64,000 nucleotides of DNA from Candidatus Aenigmatarchaeota archaeon (GCA_016181005.1 JACPAE010000001.1:1-64000); one strand, 5' to 3'. Counted from the stretch's first letter, positions 31,931 through 41,069 are shown. Notes: generated by a model from the letters alone, not told the origin. A program made the numbers and translations.

Positions 31931-33706
31931 TCATTCGGTAATTATAGGCTTTCCGAGCTTGTGGACCGCAACCAGAGCCAGAATTATTATGACGAAAATG
32001 ACTGCTGCAACTATTACTCCTATCATCACATACTCGCTTTTGAACGGTATTATCGGGCTTTCGTTTGTTTTTTCCGGATTTTCCGTACTTGTATCAGCTT
32101 TTCCTCCTGCTGAACTGCCACTCGCCGAGCTCCCAGAACTTCCAGAGCCGACTTTATTTAAAATATTTATTTCCTTCAACTCTGTCGCAGCATTGCCGGC
32201 CTTGTCTACCGCCGTTACTTTCAGAGTGTATTTTCCATCCCCGATCTTCTTCGAGTCATAAGCTGTCGAGCAGATATACTGCGAAGGTGTCTGTGGAGTG
32301 CACATCAAATTTCCAGTCGCAGAGCCGAGCTCGAACTTCACAGAGCTTGTGTTAAGATTGGTCTCTGTTATACCAACATCGATGTAAAAATCACCACCGA
32401 CATTAGACAGCGGCTTGAGAATGTTCATGACAGGCTTTGTATTGTCGAAAGTTACCGCTGTGCTTGCGCTTACATCAAGATCAAATTTGTTTGCGACTTT
32501 GGCCTTGATTGTATAACCTCCATCGGAGAAGGCAGTTGTGTTGAGAGTGTAATTGCAGCTGGTGAAATTCAGGTTGCATGTCATGTTCTGCAGAAGCAGC
32601 GTCTGCGTGCTGCTTAAATTAAGCTCCACATAAGTGACGTCGGCCGAGTTCGCAAGGGATGCCATAACCAGTATGCTTCCGCTGAGAAAAGAGTTTTTTC
32701 CCGGCTCTGATATCGAAATTGAAGGCTGCATATTGTAGGATTCGAACGGCACAGACGTTGTGTTTGAATTTCCCGCTTTGTCATTGACTGTGAAATTCAG
32801 GGTGTAGTTCCCGTCCGCCAGATTGGCCGTATTCAAGACTGCGCTGCATGCGTAGTTGTATATGCTGCCTGTGCAACCAAGCGTGCCGGCAATTGTGCCG
32901 ACATTGTACACGACGCTGGCGACTCCGGAAAATGAATCGCTTACATTGGCTGCTAGAGCTATGCTTCCTCTCTGGGTTCCTGACAGGGACGACAGAACCG
33001 TGAGCCTTGGTATTTCGTTGTCGATGGAAACGTTGACATTGGCAGTTCCGGTGTTGTTAACCATGTCCGATGCCCGCACGTACAGTGTTACGGTTTGGTT
33101 GTTTGACAGAGCAGTTGTGTCCCATATCCCGTTGAATGTTCCTTGAGTGCTGTTGCTCATGTTTGTCCACTGAGATTGGTCCGGCGAGAACTGGACTGTG
33201 TTATTGTTGACGCCTGACGAGCTGTCCGCGACACTGATGGAGATTGTCTTGCTCCCGCCTACATAACTGCCGTTTATGGGGCTGGAAAAGGAGATGGCGG
33301 GCGGGGTTCTGTCAAGCGTGAAGTTCAGCGGGCTGGTTGAATTGCCATAGTATCCTGTAGTGCCTGATGTGTCGCTGGCGCTGAAGTATAATAGTTCTAT
33401 AGTGTCGGAACCTGCTATGGCAAAGGAAATCGACTTTGTGCAGTTCCACTCGCTTCCCGAGCCTTCGCACGACATCGCGTGCGTATCCCAGTTTTCCCCC
33501 TGCAGGTAGGCGATCAAGGAAATGATGTAGACTGTTGCAGAGCTTGTATTAAAGTTTGGATCTGTTACATTTATGGAAAATATTTTTGCCCCTCCGCTTA
33601 TGTAGCTGTTGTTGGCAGGCTGCTGGTCGTGGAGAAAAGGCGCTGCCAGTGATATATTTGAAAATAGGAAAACCAGTGCTATTGCGCTGAACCAGGCAAG
33701 CTTCAT
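31931..33706 (-). CDS. Surface protein with repeated Ig-like domains
   Basis: 591 residues. Signal peptide (to about 21), then five or so bacterial/archaeal Ig-like repeats of about 90-100 residues with recurring patterns (INVTDPNFNTSSATVYI; SISVADSSSGVNNNTVQFS; LAANVSDSFSGVASVVYNV; YTLKVTAVDKAGNAAT), a Ser/Gly-rich stalk and a C-terminal transmembrane helix (YVMIGVIVAAVIFVIIILAL). First gene of the operon; a stalk-like cell-surface protein. Confidence 0.75.
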   Translation of the reverse strand: MKLAWFSAIALVFLFSNISLAAPFLHDQQPANNSYISGGAKIFSINVTDPNFNTSSATVYIISLIAYLQGENWDTHAMSCEGSGSEWNCTKSISFAIAGSDTIELLYFSASDTSGTTGYYGNSTSPLNFTLDRTPPAISFSSPINGSYVGGSKTISISVADSSSGVNNNTVQFSPDQSQWTNMSNSTQGTFNGIWDTTALSNNQTVTLYVRASDMVNNTGTANVNVSIDNEIPRLTVLSSLSGTQRGSIALAANVSDSFSGVASVVYNVGTIAGTLGCTGSIYNYACSAVLNTANLADGNYTLNFTVNDKAGNSNTTSVPFESYNMQPSISISEPGKNSFLSGSILVMASLANSADVTYVELNLSSTQTLLLQNMTCNLNFTSCNYTLNTTAFSDGGYTIKAKVANKFDLDVSASTAVTFDNTKPVMNILKPLSNVGGDFYIDVGITETNLNTSSVKFELGSATGNLMCTPQTPSQYICSTAYDSKKIGDGKYTLKVTAVDKAGNAATELKEINILNKVGSGSSGSSASGSSAGGKADTSTENPEKTNESPIIPFKSEYVMIGVIVAAVIFVIIILALVAVHKLGKPIITE

Positions 33707-33757
33707 ATAATTATTTAGTGCTTTATTTGTAATGAGTTTTTAAATTGGTCAGAGCTC

Positions 33758-34132
33758 TCATCTTCTGCGCTTGATTGGGATTGGTATTTTTAATTCTTCC
33801 TCAGCAGCCTTATCGGCATAAGTTTCTGTTATTTTTGCATCTAATTCAATTATCTTTCTGACAATCGGGTTTTCTTCATTCAGTCTGTACAGCTGCGATT
33901 TGCCTAAAATCCTAGTCGGTTTGACAAGCTGATTTTTTTCCAGTATTTTCCATATACCATGCAAAGTCGACCATCCTACTTCTGAGTTTCTTGCTATTTG
34001 TGTTTTTGAATAGTCGAAGGGCCTGTTCTCCAGAAAAAAGTCTATGACTCTGACGAATGGTGTATTTCCCATGACCAAAACAAATGACGGCAACTCACTT
34101 TCTTTTTCCATAGTTAATGTTATAGTGTTCAT
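33758..34132 (-). CDS. Winged-helix transcription regulator
   Basis: 124 residues. Central winged helix: FVRVIDFFLENRPFDYSKTQIARNSEVGWSTLHGIWKIL then QLVKPTRILGKSQLYRLNEENPIVRKII. The basic tail PIPIKRRR is typical of small archaeal regulators. About 50 bases upstream of the surface operon on the same strand, so it may regulate it. Confidence 0.75.
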   Translation of the reverse strand: MNTITLTMEKESELPSFVLVMGNTPFVRVIDFFLENRPFDYSKTQIARNSEVGWSTLHGIWKILEKNQLVKPTRILGKSQLYRLNEENPIVRKIIELDAKITETYADKAAEEELKIPIPIKRRR

Positions 34133-34180
34133 ACTTATAAACGTTAAGCTTTTATCTATGAATATTCACTTTAATGAATA

Positions 34181-34447
34181 ATGACAGAAATATTAATGGC
34201 TTGGCTACTAAACAAGCTAAAGCGGCATCGGTATATAGGAGGGAAGCATACCGATACAATTAATGTTAGAAAGGGCGCGGATCCACAAGACTATCCTGAA
34301 ATTGAAGATATAATAAAGGATTTGGTCAAATCTGGCAACATTCTAGCCAAGCCCACATCATACGGCAAGCACATTTCACTCAATCCTAGATTAATAAAAG
34401 AAATAGACGTGTTTATACAAAAACATTTGACAGAAGTCAAGTTTTAA
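34181..34447 (+). CDS. Small hypothetical protein
   Basis: 88 residues with a winged-helix-like run (LLNKLKRHRYIGGKHTDTIN, PEIEDIIKDLVKSGNILAKP, HISLNPRLIKEIDVFI). Probably a small DNA-binding protein; divergent from the regulator at 33758. Confidence 0.5.
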   Translation: MTEILMAWLLNKLKRHRYIGGKHTDTINVRKGADPQDYPEIEDIIKDLVKSGNILAKPTSYGKHISLNPRLIKEIDVFIQKHLTEVKF

Positions 34448-34505
34448 TTAGCTAGAACGATTTTATTCGACCTTTATCAAAAGTTTTTCTAAGAGACGAG
34501 AATTA

Positions 34506-35399
34506 TTACTTCCAGACGCAGATTCTCACTGTCGATATTGCTAATGTGCCGTCAGGATTCTGAACAATCCTGGGCTCCTCGTAGCATGCAATTGATTCCG
34601 CCTCACCTTCGATTGCCGCCGCTTCGCCGAACTGCTGCTTGACAGTGAATGTGGTCGAGTTCCACGATGTCAATCCATTGGTCGGATCGTCTACGGTGAC
34701 ATTCAGCTCGTAAAGGCCAAGGGCAGCTGGCGCCGTAAAGTTGCAGGAGTAGCCGCCGGTCGAGTTTGTGTCTGTCGTGCACACAAGGGAGGAGTTTACG
34801 TATAGCTCCACATTTGCAGGGTCTGATGAAGTGTCTACTGCAGAGCCGTCCGCCCTCGTGGCATTGCCCTGCACGCCGACCCCTTCGTTCCAGTTCGGCG
34901 ATGTGGTGTTCAAAATTATCGTTATCGACATATTGAATTTCTCCTGGATGCATACCTTGTTGCTGTAATAGCTGCAGCTGCCGACGTGGGAGTTGTTCTG
35001 TTGGAATACTGAAACAAGGCAGTTCTCTCTGGCAAGGCAGCTGGCTCTCACATTTGCGATTATCGGGTTGCTGGAAGTCTTTGCGCAGACGACGTTGCTG
35101 TAATACAAGGAAGTGCCGGCGTGGGCGTTGCTGGTTTGGTACATTGAAATGGCTCCGCCCTCGTCAGAATTGCAGACGGATCTTACCGTAGCCGAGCTTA
35201 TTTCCGTGCAGCAAACTTTTGTGTTGTATGCGTTGCAGCTGCCGACGTGGGAATTATTCTCCTGGAGAACAGAGAACATGCATTCCTCGCCCACGCTGCA
35301 GGAGCCGCTCCTGAAGGTGCATGTAGGTATCGCGGCTGAAATGCCGGAGAATGCAACAAGGGATAAAACCAGCATGAAGAAGACTAGATATTTGCCCAT
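34506..35399 (-). CDS. Secreted protein with Cys-rich repeats
   Basis: 297 residues. Signal peptide (to about 22), then four repeats of about 35-40 residues of the form SVxQxNNSHVGSCxxYxxKVC (residues 26-150), followed by a beta-sandwich domain (about 155-255; NITIILNTTSPNWNEGVGVQG-like, YELNVTVDDPTNGLTSW). No transmembrane segment at the C-terminus. Likely a released or S-layer-associated protein. Confidence 0.7.
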   Translation of the reverse strand: MGKYLVFFMLVLSLVAFSGISAAIPTCTFRSGSCSVGEECMFSVLQENNSHVGSCNAYNTKVCCTEISSATVRSVCNSDEGGAISMYQTSNAHAGTSLYYSNVVCAKTSSNPIIANVRASCLARENCLVSVFQQNNSHVGSCSYYSNKVCIQEKFNMSITIILNTTSPNWNEGVGVQGNATRADGSAVDTSSDPANVELYVNSSLVCTTDTNSTGGYSCNFTAPAALGLYELNVTVDDPTNGLTSWNSTTFTVKQQFGEAAAIEGEAESIACYEEPRIVQNPDGTLAISTVRICVWK

Positions 35400-35458
35400 A
35401 TACCTACTTGGGATTTTCCAAATTAAACTTTATAAATTTTACTGCACAACAAGTATTA

Positions 35459-36058
35459 ATGCCGAGAAAAAAGGTTCTGTTTTTGATTTTATCTGCAGCC
35501 GTAATTGTTGGCTTGCTTGTATTTAGCCTTGGTTTGTTCAAACCAAAAGACTTGATTGGCTTTTTCACTGATAAAAATGATGCTGCGGAAAAAGTTGTGA
35601 AACTTTATGAACTGGTTAATCCTGATGCCGGCATAACCGTTGAAAAAATTGAGGAAGTTAATGGTGTATACAAGGTTTTATTAAAGGCGGTGGATGCTTC
35701 TGGGGGCGTGGTTTACCGTGAAGTTTATGTAACAAAAGACGGCGAACTTCTGTCGGAAAGCATGATTATTGTTTCCAAGTCTATCAGTCAAATAACCGGC
35801 GCATACAATTTTGTGGACTGCCTTCAAAGCAAGGGGATGCTGATATTCGGGCTTTCGAATGATACAGCTACAACGCTTCAATTCAACATCTTGGGCGGGA
35901 GGTATGCGACCAAGCTCTTTGTCGGCTGCGATGACGAGAGAGCGCAGCAATGCGTCGATGCCGGGATAACACAAGTTCCGACCGTGGTCTATCAAAACAA
36001 GGGATACGCTGGCATCCAATCGAAACAGTCCTTGGAGAATTTGACCGGATGTGCTTAG
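35459..36058 (+). CDS. Membrane-anchored thioredoxin-fold-like protein
   Basis: 199 residues from MPRKKVLFLILSAAVIVGLL. One anchor helix, a beta-domain (about 45-110), then a C-terminal part with TKLFVGCDDERAQQCVDAGITQVPTVVYQNKGYAGIQS, resembling the second half of a thioredoxin fold with cis-Pro (VPTVVY). Cys in VDCLQSK and FVGCDD/QQCVDAG do not form CxxC. Similar in layout to the 14109 protein. Confidence 0.6.
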   Translation: MPRKKVLFLILSAAVIVGLLVFSLGLFKPKDLIGFFTDKNDAAEKVVKLYELVNPDAGITVEKIEEVNGVYKVLLKAVDASGGVVYREVYVTKDGELLSESMIIVSKSISQITGAYNFVDCLQSKGMLIFGLSNDTATTLQFNILGGRYATKLFVGCDDERAQQCVDAGITQVPTVVYQNKGYAGIQSKQSLENLTGCA

Positions 36059-36214
36059 CTGAGGGGGTTGGGCAAAGGTCTTTAATGTAATTCAGGTCAA
36101 AAACTTCTTGACCCATCTATATGTATTACTATATCAACCTTGTTTTCACTGGTTCTGTTAACTTGTGGTTGGTGGGTTTTGAACTTTATTTGGCATGAAA
36201 TAAATAGTTAGAGC

Positions 36215-36694
36215 ATGAATAAAGTGAAAATTTATTTGGATACTAATACTGTTTTAGATTTTTTTGTAAACGAGGCTAGAGTTATCAGAAATAAGGAAGA
36301 TGTGAAAGTACCGAGTAAATTTCAATTTATGGTTGAAAGCAAGGAAAAAGTCGATTTTATAACATCCTTCTTGACAAAAGCAGAGATAACTAGAGAACTG
36401 ATATCTGCATTTCAATTGTCCGGAGAGGATATAGAACGTTTATGGAATACTTTTGTTTCCTCGCTTGATTGTAGGTATGTAGAAAAATTTGAATTTGATG
36501 AAGAAATTGTGAGATTAACGATGAGATTTAGAATGAAGTTAAGGACTATGGTTAATTTCTTCCATGTATTCGTCGCTATTAAAGAAGATGCATATCTATT
36601 AACTGGAGATAAAGATTTGATAAGAATTATCAGAGAAAACAAATTATATGACAAGATTATGAGCTATATAGAATTAAGAAATATGTTTACTTGA
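36215..36694 (+). CDS. PIN-domain ribonuclease (VapC-like toxin)
   Basis: 159 residues. YLDTNTVLDFF (first Asp), ITSFLTKAEITRELI (Glu), NFFHVFVAIKEDAYLLTGDKDLIRI (Asp pair) give the PIN active site, a Mg-dependent RNase usually acting as toxin. No antitoxin gene is immediately upstream on this strand; a small convergent ORF overlaps its 3' end. A+T-rich relative to the surface operon. Confidence 0.82.
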   Translation: MNKVKIYLDTNTVLDFFVNEARVIRNKEDVKVPSKFQFMVESKEKVDFITSFLTKAEITRELISAFQLSGEDIERLWNTFVSSLDCRYVEKFEFDEEIVRLTMRFRMKLRTMVNFFHVFVAIKEDAYLLTGDKDLIRIIRENKLYDKIMSYIELRNMFT

Positions 36695-36806
36695 GTTTCT
36701 TTGCCATTTTCTCAAAGATATCCCTATTCTTTCTTAGGAATTCCTCCATTTTCTGACGTCTATCTTCAACTGCTTTATTTTCCATTCTCTTTTTCACATT
36801 TCTCAC
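36687..36806 (-). CDS. Small basic helical protein, convergent to PIN gene
   Basis: 39 residues starting at GTG: MRNVKKRMENKAVEDRRQK... ending FEKMAKKLK. Entirely helical and charged; overlaps the PIN stop codon by 8 bases on the opposite strand. It could be an antitoxin fragment or spurious. A similar arrangement occurs at 54059. Confidence 0.35.
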   Translation of the reverse strand: MRNVKKRMENKAVEDRRQKMEEFLRKNRDIFEKMAKKLK

Positions 36807-37001
36807 ATTAATTAATGTATTTTTGAACTTATTTAAGCGCTTCAAATCCTGAAAAGCTCGGTTTCATCATCTCTTATTTTCTCTACAATCACAAAAGTGG
36901 CAATAGGATTGTACTATCCATTAACATAACCGGCACTCACTTCTTAACATAATATACCTCAGTTGCGCTTACGGGCTTTGTAATAGGTAGTTTAAATCGG
37001 T

Positions 37002-37053
37002 GACTTTTTACACAAAAAGAGGACTTTATACACAACTACGACTATCTACACGA
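37002..37053 (+). repeat. Three iteron-like direct repeats before the adhesin operon
   Basis: Three 14-base direct repeats GACTTTTTACACAA, GACTTTATACACAA and GACTATCTACACGA start at 37002, 37022 and 37040, i.e. 20 and 18 bases apart, about two helical turns. They lie 55 bases before the ribbon-helix-helix gene that starts the adhesin operon, the position expected for an operator. GCTTACGG also occurs twice (36966 and 37060). The 36807-37001 stretch shows no gene. Confidence 0.55.
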
Positions 37054-37107
37054 AGCCGTGCTTACGGTAATATTAAAATACGATAAAATACTATATTATA
37101 CTATACT

Positions 37108-37251
37108 ATGGTTCGTTCCGGGCGCTCGATATCATTGGACAGCAGGCTGTGGGTGGAAATAGAGAAGTTTGCCAGAGATAACAATTTTCCCGACATCTCG
37201 TCTGCGGTGGAAAGCCTGCTGAAATCAGGCATTAAGAGTGATAAGAAATGA
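37108..37251 (+). CDS. Ribbon-helix-helix protein
   Basis: 47 residues: RSISLDSRLWVEIEKFARDN then FPDISSAVESLLKSGIK, a strand followed by two helices as in MetJ/Arc-type repressors and VapB-like antitoxins. Its stop overlaps the ATG of the adhesin by 4 bases, so the two are translationally coupled, and iteron-like repeats lie upstream. I infer an autoregulator of the adhesin operon. Confidence 0.65.
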   Translation: MVRSGRSISLDSRLWVEIEKFARDNNFPDISSAVESLLKSGIKSDKK

Positions 37252-40200
37252 GTGTCAGACCTACTTTTGTTCCAGTCATGCTCGTGGCAATTGCAGTCTC
37301 TTTATTCTCCTCCGCAGCCCTGGCGCAGGTGCAGTCGCATCCCCTATCCCAATTGTTTCCTATTGATCTCAATCTCAGTCTAACTGGAGTGAACATAACG
37401 AATGCAGGCTATGTCTTTTTCGGCACTATCGGGATATTAGTTATTCTAAGACTAGGCGTTTTGCTTCTAGCCTCCAATTCTCTTAGAACACTTTCTTTGA
37501 CTTCGCCCTCATTTTCTAGAATAAAAAGTATCTTTCCCACATCCATTTTTATTTCATCCATTTCTTTGTGCAAGGTTTTGAATTCTTTAAGAGTTTTAAC
37601 TGGAATAAGCGTTCGCACTTTCATAAGACTTATATGCCACTTTAAACTATTAAATGTTATCCCGAGATGGGAGGGTTACCTAGTTTTGAACCCTCGCTTT
37701 TTATTTTTCTTAATTCTATCGCCCTCAGTAATAGCAATCACTTTATTCTCCTCCTCAGCTTTGGCCCAGGTCCAATCCCATCCTGTATCCCAATTATTCC
37801 CCGCAGATACCAATCTAAACCTTACAGGAGTGAACATCACTAATGTCAGCTACGTCTTCTTCGGCAACAATTCCGTTGACACCTATCTCTATAGATCAGG
37901 AACCAACACTTTGCAGACTGCCAGTCATCTGGTAGTCACAGGAGGATGGGTCAATTCAACGAATGTCAATGCATCGGCTGCCGCCTACGCTCAGACACTA
38001 TACGAGGCAGGGCAGTCTCTCGCTGACAGGTATCTCGGCATTTCGTCCCAAGCTGCGAACTCGCAACTGCTGGACAATTTCGACAGCGCTTTCTTCAATC
38101 CCTTGAACATGACCGCTTACCTTATCGGCATAAACACGACTTGGCTGAACGCGACGTACATAAACGGCACCCAGATAAATTCAACTTCTGTCAATGCGTC
38201 GGGTACCATAACCGCAAATGAATTGGTAACCAGAACCCTGAACCTCGGCTGGCAGAACCTGACTGACTATCCTACTGGTTGCTCTGCCGGACAGGCTGTT
38301 ATCACTATCGGCGACACTCTAACGTGCGGCGAAGCCGGAGGGGGGACCAACGTGTCTCTTCTGTACGGGAATAACGGCACAAATTGGCTGCCTGTGAATG
38401 TCACTAATGGCGGCATCCTCAGGCTCAATGTCCAGCAGGCCACATCAGTAGAAGCGGACAAGCTTGACAATTTCGACAGCGCTTTCTTCAATCCCCTTAA
38501 CATGACCGCTTACCTTATCGGCATAAACACGACTTGGCTGAACGCGACGTACATAAACGGCACTCAGATAAATTCAACTTCCATAAATGTGTCAGGGACG
38601 TTATATGCAAATAGGACAGCTTTCAATGGAGTTACCTACACATGGCCATCTGCTGACGGAAACGCTGATCAACTGTTGACAACTAACGCAGCTGGCACGT
38701 TAAGCTGGACGACTGTAAGCTCGACAAACAACATGACAGGCTATGGGACAGCAGGTTACGTGCCGCTCTGGTTCAACACAACGTCCCTGAACAATTCTGT
38801 GATTTACCAGCTAGGAGGGAATATAGGCATAGGGACTGCAACGCCGGGTGCTGCACTGGTGGTGAGCGGAAACGTGAATGTTACTAATAACATATCAGCG
38901 AGCATATTTTCAGGTCTTACCGGAAGCACTACCCGCATCAGAGCCACTGGCTCGACAACAGGCAACGGGAGTAACTCGTCAATTTATTTCTTAGACTCCA
39001 CCGGCGCTACGAAGGCGCGCCTTGAGACAGGCGTCACTTCCACGCCAGGCACAGGATTCGACGGGGATTTAATTGTCACTCCTAGTATCATCAGCAACAT
39101 CCCTAATATGACAATTAACAACATTTCAGCAAAAATTAGTACCACGGCAAACTCTGGGCAATTGCTTATAAATTTGGCGTCGACCGGCGGCTTTTATGCC
39201 GGCGATGAAGTGCTCATTATCCAGATGAATGGGACTGGCACCGGCACCTTCGAAACGCGCTTTATCAGTTCGGTCATCAATAGCACGTACATAAACTTGA
39301 CTGCAAATCTTGCGAATACCTATGTCGAGAATGCGACAAGCGACGCGCAGGTGGTTAGGATTCCTCACTATCAAAATGTGTTTGTCAAAAGCGGGATGAC
39401 GCTTACTGCTCCTGCATGGAACAATGTAAGTGGGACAGGCGGGGTCCTCATTTTCCGCGCCCAGAACTCTGTGGTTATTGAGGCGAATGGGACTATTAAC
39501 ATGACTGGCAAAGGATTCAATTCGTCTACGCCGGCGGGTGGGATAGCTGGTCCGGCCTCGGTAAAACAAGGCAGGAACGGAACGAATGGGGACGGACCTG
39601 GTGGGGGAAGAGGGGGAACGAATGGAGGTATTGCGGGCAATTCGGGCGGTACGAGCGGTGGCACTGGTGCAGGTTGCTGCAGCGGCGCTGGCGGGGGCGG
39701 AAGTTATGCGGGCGGTGCGACCAATGGGACGAATGGGGGAAATGCAAGCGGTGGTGCGGGCGGAGGAGGCGGTGCGGGTGGTGTCAATTCGTCTGGCCCT
39801 GGTAGTGTAAACGGCTCAATTAATGGAGTGGCCGACCTATCTTCCAGCATCTTCATGGGCTCGGGTGGCGGTTCAGGTGCGGGCGGGAATGTAGGCGGCA
39901 ATGGAAGCGTTGCGGGCGGAGGAGGCGGTGCGGGCGGCAACGGTGGCGCGGGCGGAGGCATCATAATTATCAATGCGTATACGATAATAAACAATGGAAC
40001 CATAGCGAGCAATGGAGCTAGTGGAGCCCGCGGTGTAAACGGAAGTAATGGAGTTGGTGGCTCCAGCGGCGGCGACGGTGGTGGTGGGGGCGGGTCGCAT
40101 GGTGCCCCTGGAGGAGGCGGTGCGGGCGGCTCAATCTGGTTAAATGCTAGGACAGTGATACTTGGGAATGTTACTGCCTCTGGCGGGATTGGCGGGTCAA

Positions 40201-41069
40201 GCAACGAAAGCAAAAGCGGCAACGGTGGCTCCGGCGCTGGCGGTTTGGACGATGGTGAAAGTTGCACTCTCCAAGATGGCCACGGCGGCGGCGGCGCTGG
40301 CGGGAATATTAATGGCACCGGAGGCTCAAGGGGATTCAATTCTCTTTGTGGTAGCGCTTCCAATGGTAAAAACGGGACTGCAACCGTCAACGGCAATGCG
40401 ACCGGTGGCACTGGTGGCAGTGGCCGCATAAAATGCGACGGCACTTGCACAGGAGCAACGGCTCCGGCAAGCGGCTCCAACGGCACGTACTCTGCCGGCG
40501 GAAATCCAATCGGCTACGGCACCTTGTTCATAGGGAGCGTTGTCACAGACTCGGCAGACGTGGCCGAATATTACCGGATAATCGACCAGTCTATCGAACC
40601 TGGCGATGTAGCCGCGCTTGGGTCGCAGCCGCGCTATCCGGACCAGCCTGGCGGGCCTAAGATTTACGGCCTGAAGAAAACCAGCCAGGAATACGACCAG
40701 CATGCAATCGGCGTCGTCTCCACCAAGCCTGGAATTGTCCTGGGCTCTGACGACAGCCAAGACCAACGCCTTCTGGCGCTGGCCGGACGAACGCCTGTGA
40801 AAGCGTCTGCCGAAAACGGGCCTATTGAGATAGGCGACGCTCTAGCACCATCGTCCAAGCCTGGCACGGCTATGAAAGCGACCCAAGCAGGACAGATAAT
40901 AGGCTATGCGTTAGAGCCTTTGGAGCAGGGCGAGGGGAAGATACTTGCTTTTGTGAATGTCGGCTACTATGTTCCGGCGGAGGAGTACAAAAGAATAAAG
41001 TCCGTGCTGGAGAATTTGGTGGAAAGGGTCGGTATTTTGGAGAGGTTGGTGGGAGCGAATGGAAAATGA
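37248..41069 (+). CDS. Giant Gly-rich adhesin / tail-fibre-like protein
   Basis: 1273 residues if read from 37248. Residues 1-61 are a signal peptide and start of a domain (GVNITNAGYVFFG) that is repeated, complete, from about 160 (ALAQVQSHPVSQLF...GVNITNVSYVFFG); between them lies sequence antisense to another ORF, so the working start may be TTG at 37686 behind GGGAGG. Then come repeated modules: TAYLIGINTTWLNATYINGT (twice), LNNSVIYQLGGNIGIGT (tail-fibre-like), a beta-helix-like Gly-rich block (about 765-1060, GGAGGGG patterns), and a C-terminal domain (DSADVAEYYRI, GVVSTKPGIVLGS, GRTPVKASAENGPIEIGD, AMKATQAGQIIGYALE) seen at the end of many fibre proteins, ending in a short coiled coil (ENLVERVGILERLV). 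Confidence 0.7.
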   Translation: MSVRPTFVPVMLVAIAVSLFSSAALAQVQSHPLSQLFPIDLNLSLTGVNITNAGYVFFGTIGILVILRLGVLLLASNSLRTLSLTSPSFSRIKSIFPTSIFISSISLCKVLNSLRVLTGISVRTFIRLICHFKLLNVIPRWEGYLVLNPRFLFFLILSPSVIAITLFSSSALAQVQSHPVSQLFPADTNLNLTGVNITNVSYVFFGNNSVDTYLYRSGTNTLQTASHLVVTGGWVNSTNVNASAAAYAQTLYEAGQSLADRYLGISSQAANSQLLDNFDSAFFNPLNMTAYLIGINTTWLNATYINGTQINSTSVNASGTITANELVTRTLNLGWQNLTDYPTGCSAGQAVITIGDTLTCGEAGGGTNVSLLYGNNGTNWLPVNVTNGGILRLNVQQATSVEADKLDNFDSAFFNPLNMTAYLIGINTTWLNATYINGTQINSTSINVSGTLYANRTAFNGVTYTWPSADGNADQLLTTNAAGTLSWTTVSSTNNMTGYGTAGYVPLWFNTTSLNNSVIYQLGGNIGIGTATPGAALVVSGNVNVTNNISASIFSGLTGSTTRIRATGSTTGNGSNSSIYFLDSTGATKARLETGVTSTPGTGFDGDLIVTPSIISNIPNMTINNISAKISTTANSGQLLINLASTGGFYAGDEVLIIQMNGTGTGTFETRFISSVINSTYINLTANLANTYVENATSDAQVVRIPHYQNVFVKSGMTLTAPAWNNVSGTGGVLIFRAQNSVVIEANGTINMTGKGFNSSTPAGGIAGPASVKQGRNGTNGDGPGGGRGGTNGGIAGNSGGTSGGTGAGCCSGAGGGGSYAGGATNGTNGGNASGGAGGGGGAGGVNSSGPGSVNGSINGVADLSSSIFMGSGGGSGAGGNVGGNGSVAGGGGGAGGNGGAGGGIIIINAYTIINNGTIASNGASGARGVNGSNGVGGSSGGDGGGGGGSHGAPGGGGAGGSIWLNARTVILGNVTASGGIGGSSNESKSGNGGSGAGGLDDGESCTLQDGHGGGGAGGNINGTGGSRGFNSLCGSASNGKNGTATVNGNATGGTGGSGRIKCDGTCTGATAPASGSNGTYSAGGNPIGYGTLFIGSVVTDSADVAEYYRIIDQSIEPGDVAALGSQPRYPDQPGGPKIYGLKKTSQEYDQHAIGVVSTKPGIVLGSDDSQDQRLLALAGRTPVKASAENGPIEIGDALAPSSKPGTAMKATQAGQIIGYALEPLEQGEGKILAFVNVGYYVPAEEYKRIKSVLENLVERVGILERLVGANGK
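37409..37624 (-). CDS. Small protein inside the duplicated adhesin N-terminus
   Basis: 71 residues: MKVRTLIPVKTLKEFKTLHKEM, helical charged middle (ENEGEVKESVLRELEARS), ending IPIVPKKT. The last residues are read from adhesin sequence, so the native 3' end is probably lost. It resembles small antitoxin-like proteins, without a definite family. Its insertion separates the two copies of the adhesin start. A TATA-like TTTAAAGTGGCATATAAG precedes it on the minus strand. Confidence 0.45.
   Translation of the reverse strand: MKVRTLIPVKTLKEFKTLHKEMDEIKMDVGKILFILENEGEVKESVLRELEARSKTPSLRITNIPIVPKKT

Noticed and set aside
39704-40486. Long open frame antisense to the Gly-rich adhesin block
   Set aside because: Its Pro/Ala composition is the direct mirror of the GGx codons; no start signals and no domain.
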